From Bradysia coprophila (Eukaryota; Arthropoda; Insecta; Diptera; Sciaridae), in NCBI RefSeq assembly GCF_014529535.1, contig NC_050738.1:9395410-9459409 (forward strand): 64,000 nucleotides of DNA, read 5' to 3'. The translations under genes and the position numbers were made by a program. This document shows positions 25,601 to 37,650 of this stretch, in pieces. The notes beneath the pieces were generated by a model. It did no database searches. It worked only from the letters and a program-made list of their open reading frames with translations, and had not been told where the DNA came from. Position 1 is the stretch's first letter; each line of letters starts with the position of its first letter.

Positions 25601-25887
25601 AAATGATGGAGCCGCAAATCAATCACATTGTACAGTTTATCGTGTCCATTGCACAGGAGACTGAGATTCCGGATGGAAATATTGGCATTATTGCTGGTCT
25701 GATTGGTGATTTGTGTATGTCGTTTGGACCACCATTTTTGCAACTCATCGAGAACGATCATATCAAGAATTTGTTGAATGATGGCAAGAATTCACGCATT
25801 ACTCGCACGAAAACTTTGTCGATATGGGCTACCAAAGAAATCAACAAACTAAAAATCCAGGCCAACAGCCAAGTCACAAGATGGTGA
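22688..25887 (+). CDS. Fs(2)Ket: importin subunit beta (karyopherin beta-1)
   Basis: Four coding exons: 22688-22730, 23105-23346, 23412-24440 and 24550-25887, with GT-AG borders and phase kept. They give 883 residues, close to the usual ~880. The N-terminus [13 protein letters not shown], then [63 protein letters not shown] and [20 protein letters not shown] are conserved importin-beta landmarks. The protein is a solenoid of 19 HEAT repeats. The acidic FDDEDDW loop at about residues 335-345 is the conserved acidic loop between HEAT repeats. Known role: carries importin-alpha/cargo complexes through nuclear pores and releases them on RanGTP binding, with mitotic roles too. The ATG at 22688 was chosen because it starts the conserved N-terminus. 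A good donor (ATG|GTGAGT) overlaps the stop codon. Confidence 0.96.
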
Positions 25888-26771
25888 GTGGTTTTTTGTG
25901 TTTTTCTTTCACTAAATGATCGTTCAATAATGGCATTCACACGTTTAGCGGGTCTGAAGGGTTCAATTATTGAAAAAATGTATAGACTCTTGGAGAGGTA
26001 AGACCCCTAATGATTGATCGGTTGAGTCATATTTTATGGACTAAGCTCTTCCCTTCGTAAAATTCATTTACTCCAAGCGAAACAGAAATTGCTGCGAATT
26101 TTACATTTTTTCCTCTAATTATCTAGCACAATTATGACATGCAGGTTCAGGAAAATAATATTTGAAGAAAGCAAAGAAACGTAACGTTAAGATTCATGGA
26201 TTAGCTGCCCACATCTAGGCGTTTTTATTGGATATTTTTTGAAAAATAGAACAGTTTGCGCCCGTCTCACTTTTCTCAGGACTGACTGACCCAGCAAGTG
26301 CTGTCTTTAGTGGTTGTTATTGCAAATTTACATTTTTCAAAAAGTATTCTGATAAGAAGATATCAAAAACTCAAGGGCAAAAGTAGGCTCCAATTTTATT
26401 TCACTTAAATACGTCGTTTGTTTAGGGTATCTACCATTGATCGGGGCAATTAAGGGAAAAATTGTCAAAAATTCCCTAATGTTTGCGCCACCTTCACTAA
26501 AAGATATTGTTATAAAAACCCCTAGCAGTGCTATGATTTAGATTAAATTAGGATTTTGGGAGTGTTCAATAGAAATATTGGACAGTCACCTGGACCGGTG
26601 ATCCTTTGTACATTTCTCCCGTTGCCTTTGTTTATTGCAACGTAAATGAAATTACAAAAACTACAAAAAAAATTAGAATGAAAATGAACACAAATTAGAG
26701 CGATTTTAGCCATTTCTAAAGTGTTTAAATCTTAACAAAAGCTGGATAAGTACAAGAATACTTACACCAGG

Positions 26772-26849
26772 GCCTAATATTTGACAAAGTTTCACAAATG
26801 TTTACACAATATTTGTGAAACATTTATAAAACTTTGTCAAATATTAGGC
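26772..26849. repeat. 78-bp palindromic element
   Basis: GCCTAATATTTGACAAAGTT at 26772 is repeated inverted at 26829-26849. A second nested hairpin (TTTCACAAAT and ATTTGTGAAA) fills the centre. Hairpin-forming MITE-like sequence. Confidence 0.7.
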
Positions 26850-27790
26850 ACTGCCAAATTTGTCAAATTGAAACACTACTGTTGAGATTCGCAAAAGTCA
26901 CAAAACCTTTAAAATTATTGGGATTTTATCCAGTTGAAGGACACTTTAAACTTCAAAGTTTGAATTGACCGTTTGGCTAATTTCGCCATTCAAATACTTT
27001 GATGAACATTAAGATTTCGTTTTCAAAAAAAAAAAAACTGTCGTGAAATCATCCTTACAGAAACAACGACAACGACGATAAGAAAAAACGATGAGCTAGA
27101 TGAATGTACCATAAAGAGATAACAGTAGTAGATAGTTTCTAAGAGAGGAAATTTCGAACAAAATTACGTAAGATGTGTGGTCCCAACATGAAATACGAAT
27201 GTTTATTGCAACGCATTGGTGTAAATTATACGAAATATATGTCGTATACAAACTGATGTTGAGACCACATTTCGTCGTACAAATTTCCCTTCTAGGTATA
27301 ATTACTCTTAAGGATAGTTTACACAAATGAAGCAACAGATTTGATGATTTGGTTTCATTATTGCTTCGAATCTTCAAACTGTGTCTGTGTGTGTACTGTG
27401 CATATTCGCCATGACAGCGTTGCGATTATCTTCATCTTTTCAATTTCAGAATTCACAACGGATTGCAACCCGCTGATATGTCGATTTCCGTCAAACATAA
27501 CTTATTTGCAGCACCAGCAACTTAACGAAATTAATTTAAACTTTGCATCAATCAACAAACTTTTTTTTATTTTAATTTCCATTTGCAAATATCTTTATAA
27601 GAATGTTTTTTAAAAATGAGTTTAAAAAAAATGATTTACATTTAATTGGGGCATCATCAATACATCCATACGCAAAACATTACAGAAAAACAATATTCGC
27701 CTACGATACAACAATAGATTTAGATAATTTACAATAAAACAAAGTATAATAAATACCCAATGTGTAGCTCATGTAATAATAAGAAATTTA

Positions 27791-27818
27791 AGAGAGAAAG
27801 AGAGAGAGAGAGAGAGAA
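27791..27818. repeat. GA microsatellite
   Basis: An almost pure (AG)n run with one AAAG interruption, about 28 bp. Confidence 0.9.
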
Positions 27819-28290
27819 AAAAACGGACGGTTGTTCATGTTTGTTGAAAGCGATGCTTGGGATAGATATATGCTGAAGAGATTGACGATGCAGGATTGAG
27901 TATTGGGTTGATTGATTATGATATGGACGACGTATAACTTTTCTTTTCTTTTAAATAAAATGACACATCTAAGTTAATTCAATTAACTTAATTGCCAAAT
28001 GAAAATTGATTGAGACAAAAAGATTTTTAATTTCCGCCGGTTTTGATGGTCAAACACCAAAATTACCAAACTAGAATAATTTTTAGAATTTTAGTCAAAG
28101 TTTACATCGATCTTGTTTAACTAGGCGAAAATATTCTTTTTTCAATGAGAACTGGCGATGCAGTTTATGTTCGTTGTGTAGTTTTCGTTCAAAGGAATGT
28201 TCTGATGTTGATTTCAACAACCAATCGACTAGAGTCTTAAATATAGTTAAAACATCTTTGTCGTAACTTTGGTTGCTGAAATCACTATAC

Positions 28291-28545
28291 ATTGGGGGTA
28301 GACCATTGTGTTTCTTAAAGTTCGGAAGTGGGGCAATTTTCGAACTTTTGACATTTCTCCCATAATTTTATGTCAAAATTCTACGAAGTCTTCACGAACC
28401 ATAATGGTTTACCCCTTGTGTTTCGTAAGGTTAATAAGTATGGGAATTTCGTAAAATTTTGACATTTTGCTCATATATTTCATGTCAAAAGTCAACGAAA
28501 TCACCATACTAACGAACTTTAAGAACACAATGGTTTACCCCCAAT
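28291..28545. mobile_element. 255-bp MITE
   Basis: The terminal inverted repeats 28291-28324 (ATTGGGGGTAGACCATTGTG...) and 28513-28545 match with one substitution and one single-base indel. A third diverged copy of the same motif (GGTTTACCCCTTGTGTTTCG) lies internally near 28409-28428. No clear target duplication was seen. Confidence 0.75.
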
Positions 28546-31500
28546 GAAACATACGAACTGAAAGAAACAAAGCTAAACAAAAAATTATATTTTCGCCTAT
28601 TTAAACGAACTTTGAGCATGGATGAGTATATATCTATACTGCATGATTCCAGTAAAAAAATTTGCGGTCTGAATAACTTGAAAGGAGATGAGTTTATTGT
28701 TTTGTTTTTTTAAGGAAAAAAATAGTTGAAAATGTTTGTTTACGAATGAATTAGTGGCGCCTACATAAACAAATTTTTTGACGAGTAAACGAGGTGATGA
28801 ATAAAAGGAGTGTCTTAGTGGCTCTGAAAATGCAAATAAGTTGAGTGCAAATCCGAGTCCAAATGATAAATTATTAAACTTTACGTTGAGGCCATAGAAA
28901 AAGTTAAGTTAAGTAGTAAAAAAATAGCGATTTGTGTTGAGCGAATGAGTGTCAGGGAATATTCGATAAGAGGAAAGTGATTCAATAAGTAAATGACTAC
29001 CAAAACGTGTAAAGGATTAGTATAAATAAACGAAAAAATTTGAAAGAAAATGAAATAAAAAATCTAAAATAAACAAACAAACAAAAAAAATCAAATGAAA
29101 ACGAGTGCCTCTGTGAATGCGAATGATAGTAATGTACACTTTAATGATAAGAGAAACATTTAACGCGATGAACTAAATGCTGTGAATTCTACAATGATAC
29201 AAAATGAAACAAAAAAAATCTACTTTAAAAAAATGGAATATAAATGATAATAAGGATCACAAACGGTTCTAGTGTTTTTAATTCTAGTTTTTATTTGTTC
29301 AAATTGATACGAGAGATTCCAAAGATGTACGCTTATAATGTATTTTAGATAAAAAAGGGAAATGTGAGAAAAGAAATTGTCAAAAACATTCTTTTGACGA
29401 TTTTCTTTCAAGGACATTCGTTTCAAATCTACCGTTTTACAAACCGTTTTTGGTCTTTCTTATGTTTAGTACGCATAAATTTAAATGGAAACAAATTATA
29501 AAAAGTAAGAATGAAAAACAAAATGATTTAAACTTAATGTGTCTCTGATGTGAGAGAGATGATTATGCTGAATTAATGAGTATTATCCCGCCAACAATTT
29601 TTGAAACTACAGTTATAAGATGTCTGATGTCTTTGAAATTAGAATTGCTAGAATTTTGAATCAGTTGGAATTACGAAAACATTTTTTGTTTGTTTAGAGA
29701 AAGGTTTCTTCCCTTCTGTTCGTTACAACCGGCTACTATTTTTGTTGCTTCGAAATTGAACTCAAGGAACAATATCAAAATTGCTTTTAGTTCTTTAAGA
29801 AAATTATTGCTCAATATCATTCCACTTGAAGAATGTTTTGGAAAATGATATCGGAAAATTTCTTTTTTTTAAAGTAAATTGAAGTCGATTGAACTCGTAT
29901 TGAGGGTGCATGTTTGATTCAGAAATAATTTTAAATGATTTAAAAAATTTTAAAAATATCGTGACTTCGGTCCGGTTCAGGGCTCATTTTAGGGATTTGG
30001 ATTCTGAAAAAATCTAAAAATTCCAAATAATTCGGAAACAATTCCGAAAAGAAATTAAATTTCTCTAAAATAGGTCCTGCGGATGGTTTCGTATACTCAG
30101 CAGTCGTGACAACCTTGTTCTTCAACAAATTTAAATGGATTTTCCTAACGAATTCGATTTCAGAATGACGACTGACTTGTTTATAAAGAGTTAGAAAAAC
30201 TATTTCATTTTGTAACAGAATTCAATCTCCCGGTTACTATTTTGTGGTTCTAGTGACTTTTAACATCCAACACTACATCTAGGCCATATTTGTATTAGAT
30301 CGAAAAGCTTCCACTACATGCTCCCTTCCAGCCAGATACTTTCTTGAATAATTTGTGAATAGCAAGGACTTCTCGGAAGGCAGACTAAATTTTTAAACGA
30401 TCAATTGACTTTTAATTTGTTGGGAATTCAATACCAAAAATATTCTTATCTTTTAAGATGAAGGAGTTGATAAGAAAGAAATTTTCCGCTGATTATTTTC
30501 GTAATTAGATGTAAACTAAGAATAATATCAATAAACTAAAGAATTCAAAATGAATAAAACAACAAAAAAAATTGTGAACGAATCTGTGATTTGGGAAGGC
30601 TTTTCAATCAGTTAAAAAATAGTTTTTTAAAAATAAAGAAAATTAAACGAAAAAAAAAAATCGTAAACGCGTACCTTAAGTAAATGTTTTTTTGTTTTAG
30701 AAAATGCATATTCAGCTGCTTCGTTATTAATAAGAATTAAATGGAAAGAAAAATTAAGATATTTTTTAGCTGATAAAGTCTTCTCAATTTTTATATAAAT
30801 GTATCTACGACTAAATGTGACAAAATTAACACGAAAACATTTCATTTGAATTTTTGGAGATAAGTGCGTATATATGGGCTGAGAATTGTGAAAATGTGAA
30901 CGCGGAATATTGAATAGCGTCCATCGATTATGTCTTTTATATTTTGTTTAAATAATAGTTCCTTATTGTAATAATTTTCTAATTTTTTTCGTCTATTATT
31001 TCAACACTTGACCCCTACCAGTACTACTTTAAATTCCTACTTCAAAAAAACATTTTTTTTTTGGTATTTACTTCCCTCGGATGTGTAAATAAATCACTGT
31101 CCTCCGGATAGACCAGTTATTTATGCAATTAGAGAGAGACTTTTTAAGTTCAGAAATTCCGAACTGACCAGCCAATGGTACAAACAAAAAAAGAATTTTT
31201 GTATCACACGGTCGGCCGAAAATAAAATGTTCATAGCTGACCCACGTCGAAGTGACGCATGTCTCAGTGTAAGATATTTCTGAACTGATCGTGGCTGTAC
31301 TTCTAAACCTTTAAACTCCGAACGAAATTTCTCCATATAGTTGAACTTAACCTCAGTGACCACAATGAATAATATTTATAATTAAAGAAAAAGAGAGAAA
31401 ACTTAAGATGCACAAAATGTCATGAAACACGTAAAAATTTAGAACAATTGTAAAACTTGTGTCTGCCATGCACATTTGATTGACTGAACGAAACTATTAG

Positions 31501-32450
31501 GATAATTACAAGCAAAAATGTAGGATTACGATTTAATAGAGAGAGAAAAAAATCGAATGAGAGACAAATCAAAGGATTCTATTTTAATAAAGAAAATAGT
31601 TTGTGTGATAAGAGCGGGTGATACGAAACTATTGATTCTAAGATGAAGAAGAAGAGAAAAATTTGTTGAATTTAGAGTTAATTTTTTTGCTGCATATAAG
31701 TCGAATAAATGCGCTATTGTATACTGTGTATGCGAATATTATGTATAGTGTAATTCTGTATAAAGAAAATATGTAGATGGAAGGTGTTGTTGTTCGGTGA
31801 TTGTTGACTATGATTATTAATGAATGAAATAAATACATGACTGCCAAAAAAAACAACCACAAAATTTTTATTTTTTTTTATTCACTTTACTGTTATTTAT
31901 GTTATAGAGGTAAATGAAAGTCCATTTTTCGATACGATTTTTATGTTACAATTTGTTTTATAAATGTAGATTTTAGTGAAAATGCCGAATATTGAATTGT
32001 GATTTTATGACCAGTTGATCGAGATTAATTTTTTTGAAATTTAATTTCAATTTGGTCGAATAGGTTTACACCAGTGGGAGAATATTTTAAGAAAATGAAA
32101 TTTGTTTATAAATGAAAACTGTTTCCAGTAAATGAAGTTACAGAATTTGTTTTTTTTAATTCAAAATATATCGCAAAAATGTGTGTCGAAATCGTCGATG
32201 AAAATATGCAATGGGGTCTGACTAGAAATTTCTTAAATAGCAAAGTGTTTGTTAAAATCAAATACAGGGAATGTCAGTGAAATTTAGACATGAATTTGCT
32301 TCAGATGTTTTTCATACAAACAAATCTGAGCAGTAGATTAGGGTAGTAAAAAAAAATCGAAACAAAATGCACAACATATTGATTCAAAACCAATAAAATC
32401 AGGTAAGCGGGAAGAATCAGGTCCTTGAAAATAGTAGATTACGGCGACCA

Positions 32451-32914
32451 GAATTATCGCCCAGGGAATTATCGCCCAGACAAATTTTTTCAAAAATTAA
32501 TTGGTATTATCACCCGGGGAATTATCGCCCAGGAACTATCACCCAGCTCGATGGGAATTATCACCCGGGGAATTTTCGCCCAGGAATTATCACCCAGCTC
32601 GATAGGAATTATCACCCAGGGAACTATCACCCAGGAATTATCACCCAGACTAACTGTGAACTTTCACCTGGGGAATTATCGCCCAGGAATTATCACCCAG
32701 CTATCTGGTAATTATTCCCCAGCTAGTTAAAGCTGAGGAATTACGGCCCAGTAAATTTACAATTATCACCCAGCTATTAGAAATTGAGGAATTATCGCCC
32801 AGTGAATTTGGAATTATCACCCAGCTATCTGAGATTGAGGAATTATCGCCCAGTGAACTTGAAATTATCACCCAGCTAACTGAAATTGAGGAATTATCGC
32901 CCAGAAATTTGTGT
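32451..32914 (+). repeat. minisatellite in left foldback arm
   Basis: Many copies of a ~15-bp unit, GAATTATC(G/A)CCCAG(G), some separated by short spacers such as CTCGATGG. A chance frame through it (32425-32730) translates as repeated NYRPG/GIITxELSP and is not considered a gene. Confidence 0.9.
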
Positions 32915-33206
32915 TCAAAGTATTACCGAGTCAGCAGTAACTTTTCAACTATGTTAAAAGATTTATCACATTTTCGATATACACATCTTTTACTCCTATT
33001 AATTTGGTAAAACATTATCTATAGTAGAAAAAGATAACTTCCTCTGTGTGTAAACTTTAATGCGAATTTACGTCTGATCTAATCAATTGTGCACCTTCTT
33101 GTGTTAATCTCATAAGACCTAATCGATTGTGCATCGTCTTAGGGGAATGCACATTTGATTCAATCGATTCACCTAAGACGATGCACAATCGATTGAATGA
33201 AACATC
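32915..33206. repeat. unique segment of left foldback arm with seed palindrome
   Basis: Nearly identical, inverted, to about 35486-35789 in the right arm. It ends with a palindrome in which 33121-33142 (AATCGATTGTGCATCGTCTT...) is inverted at 33173-33194. This palindrome shares the TTGTGCATC/GATGCACAA core with the adjoining 82-bp satellite. Confidence 0.85.
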
Positions 33207-34507
33207 TAGGTTAACTAATTGTGCATCAACTTAGAAGCACCTACAATTAGTCTAGCAAATTGTGCATCATCTTAAATGGATGCACATTTAGCATAACTAA
33301 TTGTGCATCAACTTAGAGGCATCTACAATTAGTCTAGCGTGCATCATCTTAAATGGATGCACATTTAGTCTAACTAATTGTGCATCAACATAGAGTCATC
33401 TACAATTAGTCTAGCAAATTGTGCATCATCTTAAATGGATGCACATTTAGCATAGCTAATTGTGCATCAACTTAGAGGCATCTACAATTAGTCCAGCAAA
33501 TTGTGCATCATCTTAAATGGATGCACATTTAGGTTAACTAATTGTGCATCAACTTAGAGGCATCTACAATTAGTCTAGCAAATTGTGCATCATCTTAAAT
33601 GGATGCACATTTAGCATAATTAATTGTGCATCAACTTAGAAGCACCTACAACTAGTCTAGCAAATTGTGCATCATCTTAAATGGATGCACATTTAGCATA
33701 ATTAATTGTGCATCAACTTAGAGGCATCTACAATTAGTCTAGCAAATTGTGCATCATCTTAAATGGATGCACATTTAGTTTAACTAATTGTGCATCAACT
33801 TAGAAGCACCTACAATTAGTCTAGCAAATTGTGCATCATCTTAAATGGATGCACATTTAGCATAACTAATTGTGCATTAACTTAGAAGTACCTACAATTA
33901 GTCTAGCAAATTGTGCATCAACTTAGAAGCACCTACAATTAGTCCAGCAAATTGTGCATCATCTTAAATGGATGCACATTTAGGTTAACTAATTGTGCAT
34001 CAACTTAGAACCACCTACAATTAGTCCAGCAAATTGTGCATCATCTTAAATGGATGCACATTTAGGTTAACAAATTGTGCATCAACTTAGAAGCAACTAC
34101 AATTAGTCCAGCAAATTGTGCATCATCTTAAATGGATGCACATTTAGCATAACTAATTGTGCATCAACTTAGAAGCACCTACAATTAGTCCAGCAAATTG
34201 TGCATCATCTTAAATGGATGCACATTTAGCATAACTAATTGTGCATCAACTTAGAGGCATCTACAATTAGTCTAGCAAAATGTGCATCATCTTAAATGGA
34301 TGCACATTTAGCATAACTAATTGTGCATCAACTTAGAGGCATCTACAATTAGTCTAGCAAATTGTGCATCATCTTAAATGGATGCACATTTAGCATAATT
34401 AATTGTGCATCAACTTAGAAGCACCTACAACTAGTCTAGCAAATTGTGCATCATCTTAAATGGATGCACATTTAGCATAATTAATTGTGCATCAACTTAG
34501 AGGCATC
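33207..34507 (+). repeat. 82-bp hairpin satellite, left array
   Basis: About 15-16 tandem units with an 82-bp period (for example, starts near 33419, 33501, 33583 and 33665). Each unit has one hairpin TGTGCATC-(ATCTTAAATG)-GATGCACA and one shorter imperfect hairpin AATTGT...ACAATT. Most variation is at a few sites (GAAGCACC or GAGGCATC; CATAACTAA or GGTTAACTAA), and neighbouring units share variants, which suggests local amplification. A few units are shortened, near 33335 and 33905. Confidence 0.92.
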
Positions 34508-35066
34508 GCGAGGTTTAACAGATCTATTGATTGATACGTTGTATGGATGTCAAGGGATATGACGAAATACGAATCATTCAAACGCTACAACCTGCAACGC
34601 CAGAACGAGTTCAGTCACATGGTGGCATGGCGATTTATACGAAGAGGCAACTCATGGCCTATGGTGATTAGACACTTGCTATTACCTAAAACTAATAGCC
34701 GTAACCGTAACAAAGTCGGAAATATCAAAAAACCCAACATTCGCTTTCTCCATAAAAGAAACCATATCGACATAATGTCAATAGTAGAAAGAGCTACAAC
34801 ATGACAATGTTGATAGCGCCATCTTTGGGAAAATGTACAGGTCAATTAGTGATGGTTGTGGTATTCGCATACCACCCACGGCTTGGAGAATTCACAACGT
34901 ATGGGACGTTAACACACGGTCGATTTGTGAACAATCTAAGTCGGGAGAGATATGATGTAAAATCACAGTCCATATGATCAAGAGACTTGTACAATAGCAC
35001 AACAGGCCCATCTGAGGCTTAGGTGCTGGGCTTACACCCTCCCATCTAATCTAATCTAATCTAATC
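34508..35066 (+). mobile_element. loop with non-LTR-like 3' tail
   Basis: Unique sequence between the two satellite arrays. It ends in GGGCTTACACCCTCCCATC followed by TAATC repeated four times, which resembles the short-repeat 3' tail of some non-LTR retrotransposons. An 85-codon frame at 34547-34804 with many basic residues could be a worn C-terminus, but it has no motif I recognise. It may be a 5'-truncated retroelement that landed in the satellite. Confidence 0.4.
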
Positions 35067-35485
35067 TGATGCACAATTAATTAGACTAATTGTAGATGCC
35101 TCTAAGTTGATGGACAATTAGTTAGACTAATTGTAGATGCCTCTAAGTTGATGCACAATTAGTTAACCTAAATGTGCATCCATTTAAGATGATGCACAAT
35201 TTGCTGGACTAATTGTAGGTGCTTCTAAGTTGATGCACAATTAGTTAGACTGAATGTGCATCCATTAAAGATGATGCACAATTTGCTAGACTAATTGTAG
35301 ATGCCTCTAAGTTGATGCACAATTAGTTAGACTAAATGTGCATCCATTTAAGATGATGCACAATTTGCTAGACTAATTGTAGATGCCTCTAAGTTGATGC
35401 ACAATTTGCTAGACTAATTCAGCAGCGTTTTGCTGCTTTTGTAGCTTTTGTAGGTGCTTCTAAGCTGATGCACAATTAGTTAACC
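35067..35485 (-). repeat. 82-bp hairpin satellite, right array
   Basis: Same satellite as the left array in inverted orientation, with about three full repeats of the GTGCATCCATTTAAGATGAT block and further partial units. A small insertion with a CAGCAGCGTTTTGCTGCT hairpin lies at about 35419-35450. The array is far shorter than the left one, so the arms have changed length independently. Confidence 0.9.
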
Positions 35486-35789
35486 TAAATGTTTCATTCA
35501 ATCGATTGTGCATTGTCTTAGGTGAATCGATTGAATCAAATGTGCATTCCCCTAAGACGATGCACAATCGATTAGGTCGAATGAGATTAACACAAGACGG
35601 TGCACAATTGATTAGATCAGACGTAAATTCGCATTAAAGTTTACACACTGAGGAAGTTATCTTTCTCTACTATAGATAATGTTTTACCAAATTAATAGGA
35701 GTAAAAGATGTGTATATCGAAAATGTGATAAATCTTTTAACATAGTTGAAAAGTTACTGCTGACTTGGTAATACTTTGAACACAAATTT

Positions 35790-36195
35790 CTGGGCGATAA
35801 TTCCTCAATTTCAGATAGCTGGGTGATAATTCCAAATTCACTGGGCAATAATTCCTCAATTTCAAATAGCTGGGTGATAATTCTAAATTTACTGGGCCGT
35901 AATTCCTCAGCTTTAACTAGCTGGGGAATAATTACCAGATAGCTGGGTGATAATTCCTGGGCGATAATTCCCCGGGTGAAAGTTCCCAGTTAGTCTGGGT
36001 GATAATTCCTGGGTGATAGTTCCCTGGGTGATAATTCCTATCGAGCTGGGCGATAATTCCTGGGCGAAAATTCCCCGGGTGATAATTCCCATCGAGCTGG
36101 GTGATAGTTCCTGGGCGATAATTCCCCGGGTGATAATACCAATTAATTTTTGAAAAAATCTGTATGGGCGATAATTCCCTGGGCGATAATACCCG
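35790..36195 (-). repeat. minisatellite in right foldback arm
   Basis: Inverted copy of the left-arm minisatellite, with the same order of unit variants and spacers. It gives the mirror chance frame at 35913-36212. Confidence 0.9.
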
Positions 36196-36555
36196 TCACC
36201 TTTTTCCGACAATTATCTAGTTCATTTTACCTCTTAAGTGTGGCTAAAGTGAATTTTTCTTTTTGCGGCCCCCTGCGAAAAATGAATTTTCGCAACACAT
36301 AGGAGGTAAAGGCTTTAAAATGAAGGTAACATGAATTTCTCAAATTTCTGCTCGGCCAGTAAGAGTCAGAACAATATGTTGTGTGGGGAAACGGCATTGA
36401 TTTTGATTTTTTTTCTGGCTACCCTAGTGTTCATACATCTTTTTCAGCCATGAAAACAATCACTTTTGTTTGTATGAGTGTACTAGCCGAAAACAGTGCT
36501 GCAGCAAATTCACACCTAAATTTCACTGACATCCCCTGTATGTTAACAGACTTTG

Positions 36556-37383
36556 TTTTTGACGTACGATTTATGAACAGTTAATTGCGCGACGAAGGAT
36601 GTTGAAGATCTGACTTCAGTATCATTGTATGTGAATGAATCTGCTACTCACCTACAGCCAAACGTGTGTACGTCATACCAAAACATGCGTACTCACATTC
36701 CAAGAAACTATTTTTGTTTTTGTTTATCGTGATTAGCAGCTTCTACAGTCTTTATAAATGCATTGCTCTGCTCTGCTCCGATAAACTTCGAGTGGTTGCA
36801 CTTAAGATTTTTAAACATTCCATAAAACAACACTGTAAAATGTGACGTAAGTTCAAAGTTCATTCCTCCAATGGAGTAACGTCTTATTGAGGAAACTGCA
36901 CCACTTTCAAGAAAATTTTCGAGAGGGTAGCAGCCGTGTGTGATGCAAATTTTTTTGTTATAAAATTTTACGTTTGGACGCAGAATTCGGTAATATTAGT
37001 AAAGAAGGTATTTCTGAAGTGAATACACGGATTCTTGTCGCCTCCACCCTATGTTTTGTTTTTTTTTATACCGGATGCTGCGGATAGCGTAATTTGGACC
37101 GTTTAATAATTGTCATTGCTTGATCCGTAAAAGATGCTACTCATAAAATTGTTGAATCGAAAAACAATTTAAAAAAAAACGTTTGGAGCGTAGGCAGAGT
37201 TTTGCCTGGAAATGTGACTATTATTTTTATCGGATTGGAGAAAACAGATGTCTGATAGCGAAGTAAATAAACATGGGAATACCTTGAACTCGTTTACATG
37301 TAGAACGAACGGAATTTTGTTTATTTGTGTAGGATTTAGTGGAATATGCATTATACGTACATTAATTTCAAATTGTTCGTATC
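36556..37383. other. intergenic, nothing recognised
   Basis: AT-rich DNA between the foldback element and the MITE at 37384. No repeat or gene that I can support. Confidence 0.5.
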
Positions 37384-37650
37384 TCACGGTGAGCTTGAAA
37401 ATGTCCATACCTGATATGTCGTGCACATGAATTTGTTTTTTATTGATATTAGAACATTATTATTTCAACATAGCCAAGTAACTTTCTCTTGGTGAGACTC
37501 TAGGCTACAAATTTAAAACAAAACAAAAATTGCCGTACACTCGATTTTGATATTATGTGATTCTTAATCACAGGGCTGCCGACTACTAATACCAATAAAA
37601 AAATCATGTGCACGACATTTTGGGTATGGACATTTTCAAGCTCACCGTGA
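37384..37650. mobile_element. MITE with ~47-bp inverted termini
   Basis: The terminus 37384-37430 (TCACGGTGAGCTTGAAAATG, then TCCATACC, TGTCGTGCACATGA) is inverted at 37604-37650 with a small number of mismatches. The interior is AT-rich and non-coding. A related terminus lies at 21224-21269, so this is a multi-copy family. The right end is about 200 bp upstream of the small-peptide start codon. Confidence 0.8.

Larger units (their letters stand above)
25888..32240. other. long AT-rich region downstream of importin-beta
   Basis: No coding gene recognised. The first AATAAA-type signals downstream of the importin stop are near 27734 and 27757, so a 3' UTR of about 1.9 kb is possible. From about 27780 to 31850 the sequence is rich in ATGAAA/AAATAAA motifs and low in structure. 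It contains the palindromic element at 26772, the GA microsatellite at 27791 and the MITE at 28291. The short frames have chance-like translations. Confidence 0.5.
32241..36555. mobile_element. foldback-type element with satellite-filled arms
   Basis: Two long inverted arms of about 2.27 kb (left) and 1.49 kb (right) flank a 0.56-kb loop. From outside to inside each arm has: a terminal block (CAAAGT...GTTAA...TACAGGG then ATGTCAGTGAAATTTAG); an AT-rich block with an ACAACATATTG landmark; a ~15-bp minisatellite (GAATTATCGCCCAGG type); a ~290-bp unique segment that is nearly identical between arms; and an 82-bp satellite array. The right terminal block carries roughly 140-160 bp that the left lacks. 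No transposase was found. The layout resembles Foldback and Galileo elements of Drosophila, which also have long inverted repeats filled with tandem repeats; membership of those families is not shown. No target duplication was identified at the proposed ends. Confidence 0.8.

Noticed and set aside
32425-32730. Open frame translating as repeated NYRPG / GIITxELSP, and its mirror at 35913-36212, as a repetitive protein gene
   Set aside because: Both frames lie wholly inside the foldback minisatellites, whose ~15-bp unit is divisible by three and therefore keeps a frame open by chance. They are mirror images and have no start context.
33207-34507. CRISPR array
   Set aside because: The 82-bp units are contiguous with no unique spacers, and the host is eukaryotic. 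It is a satellite array.
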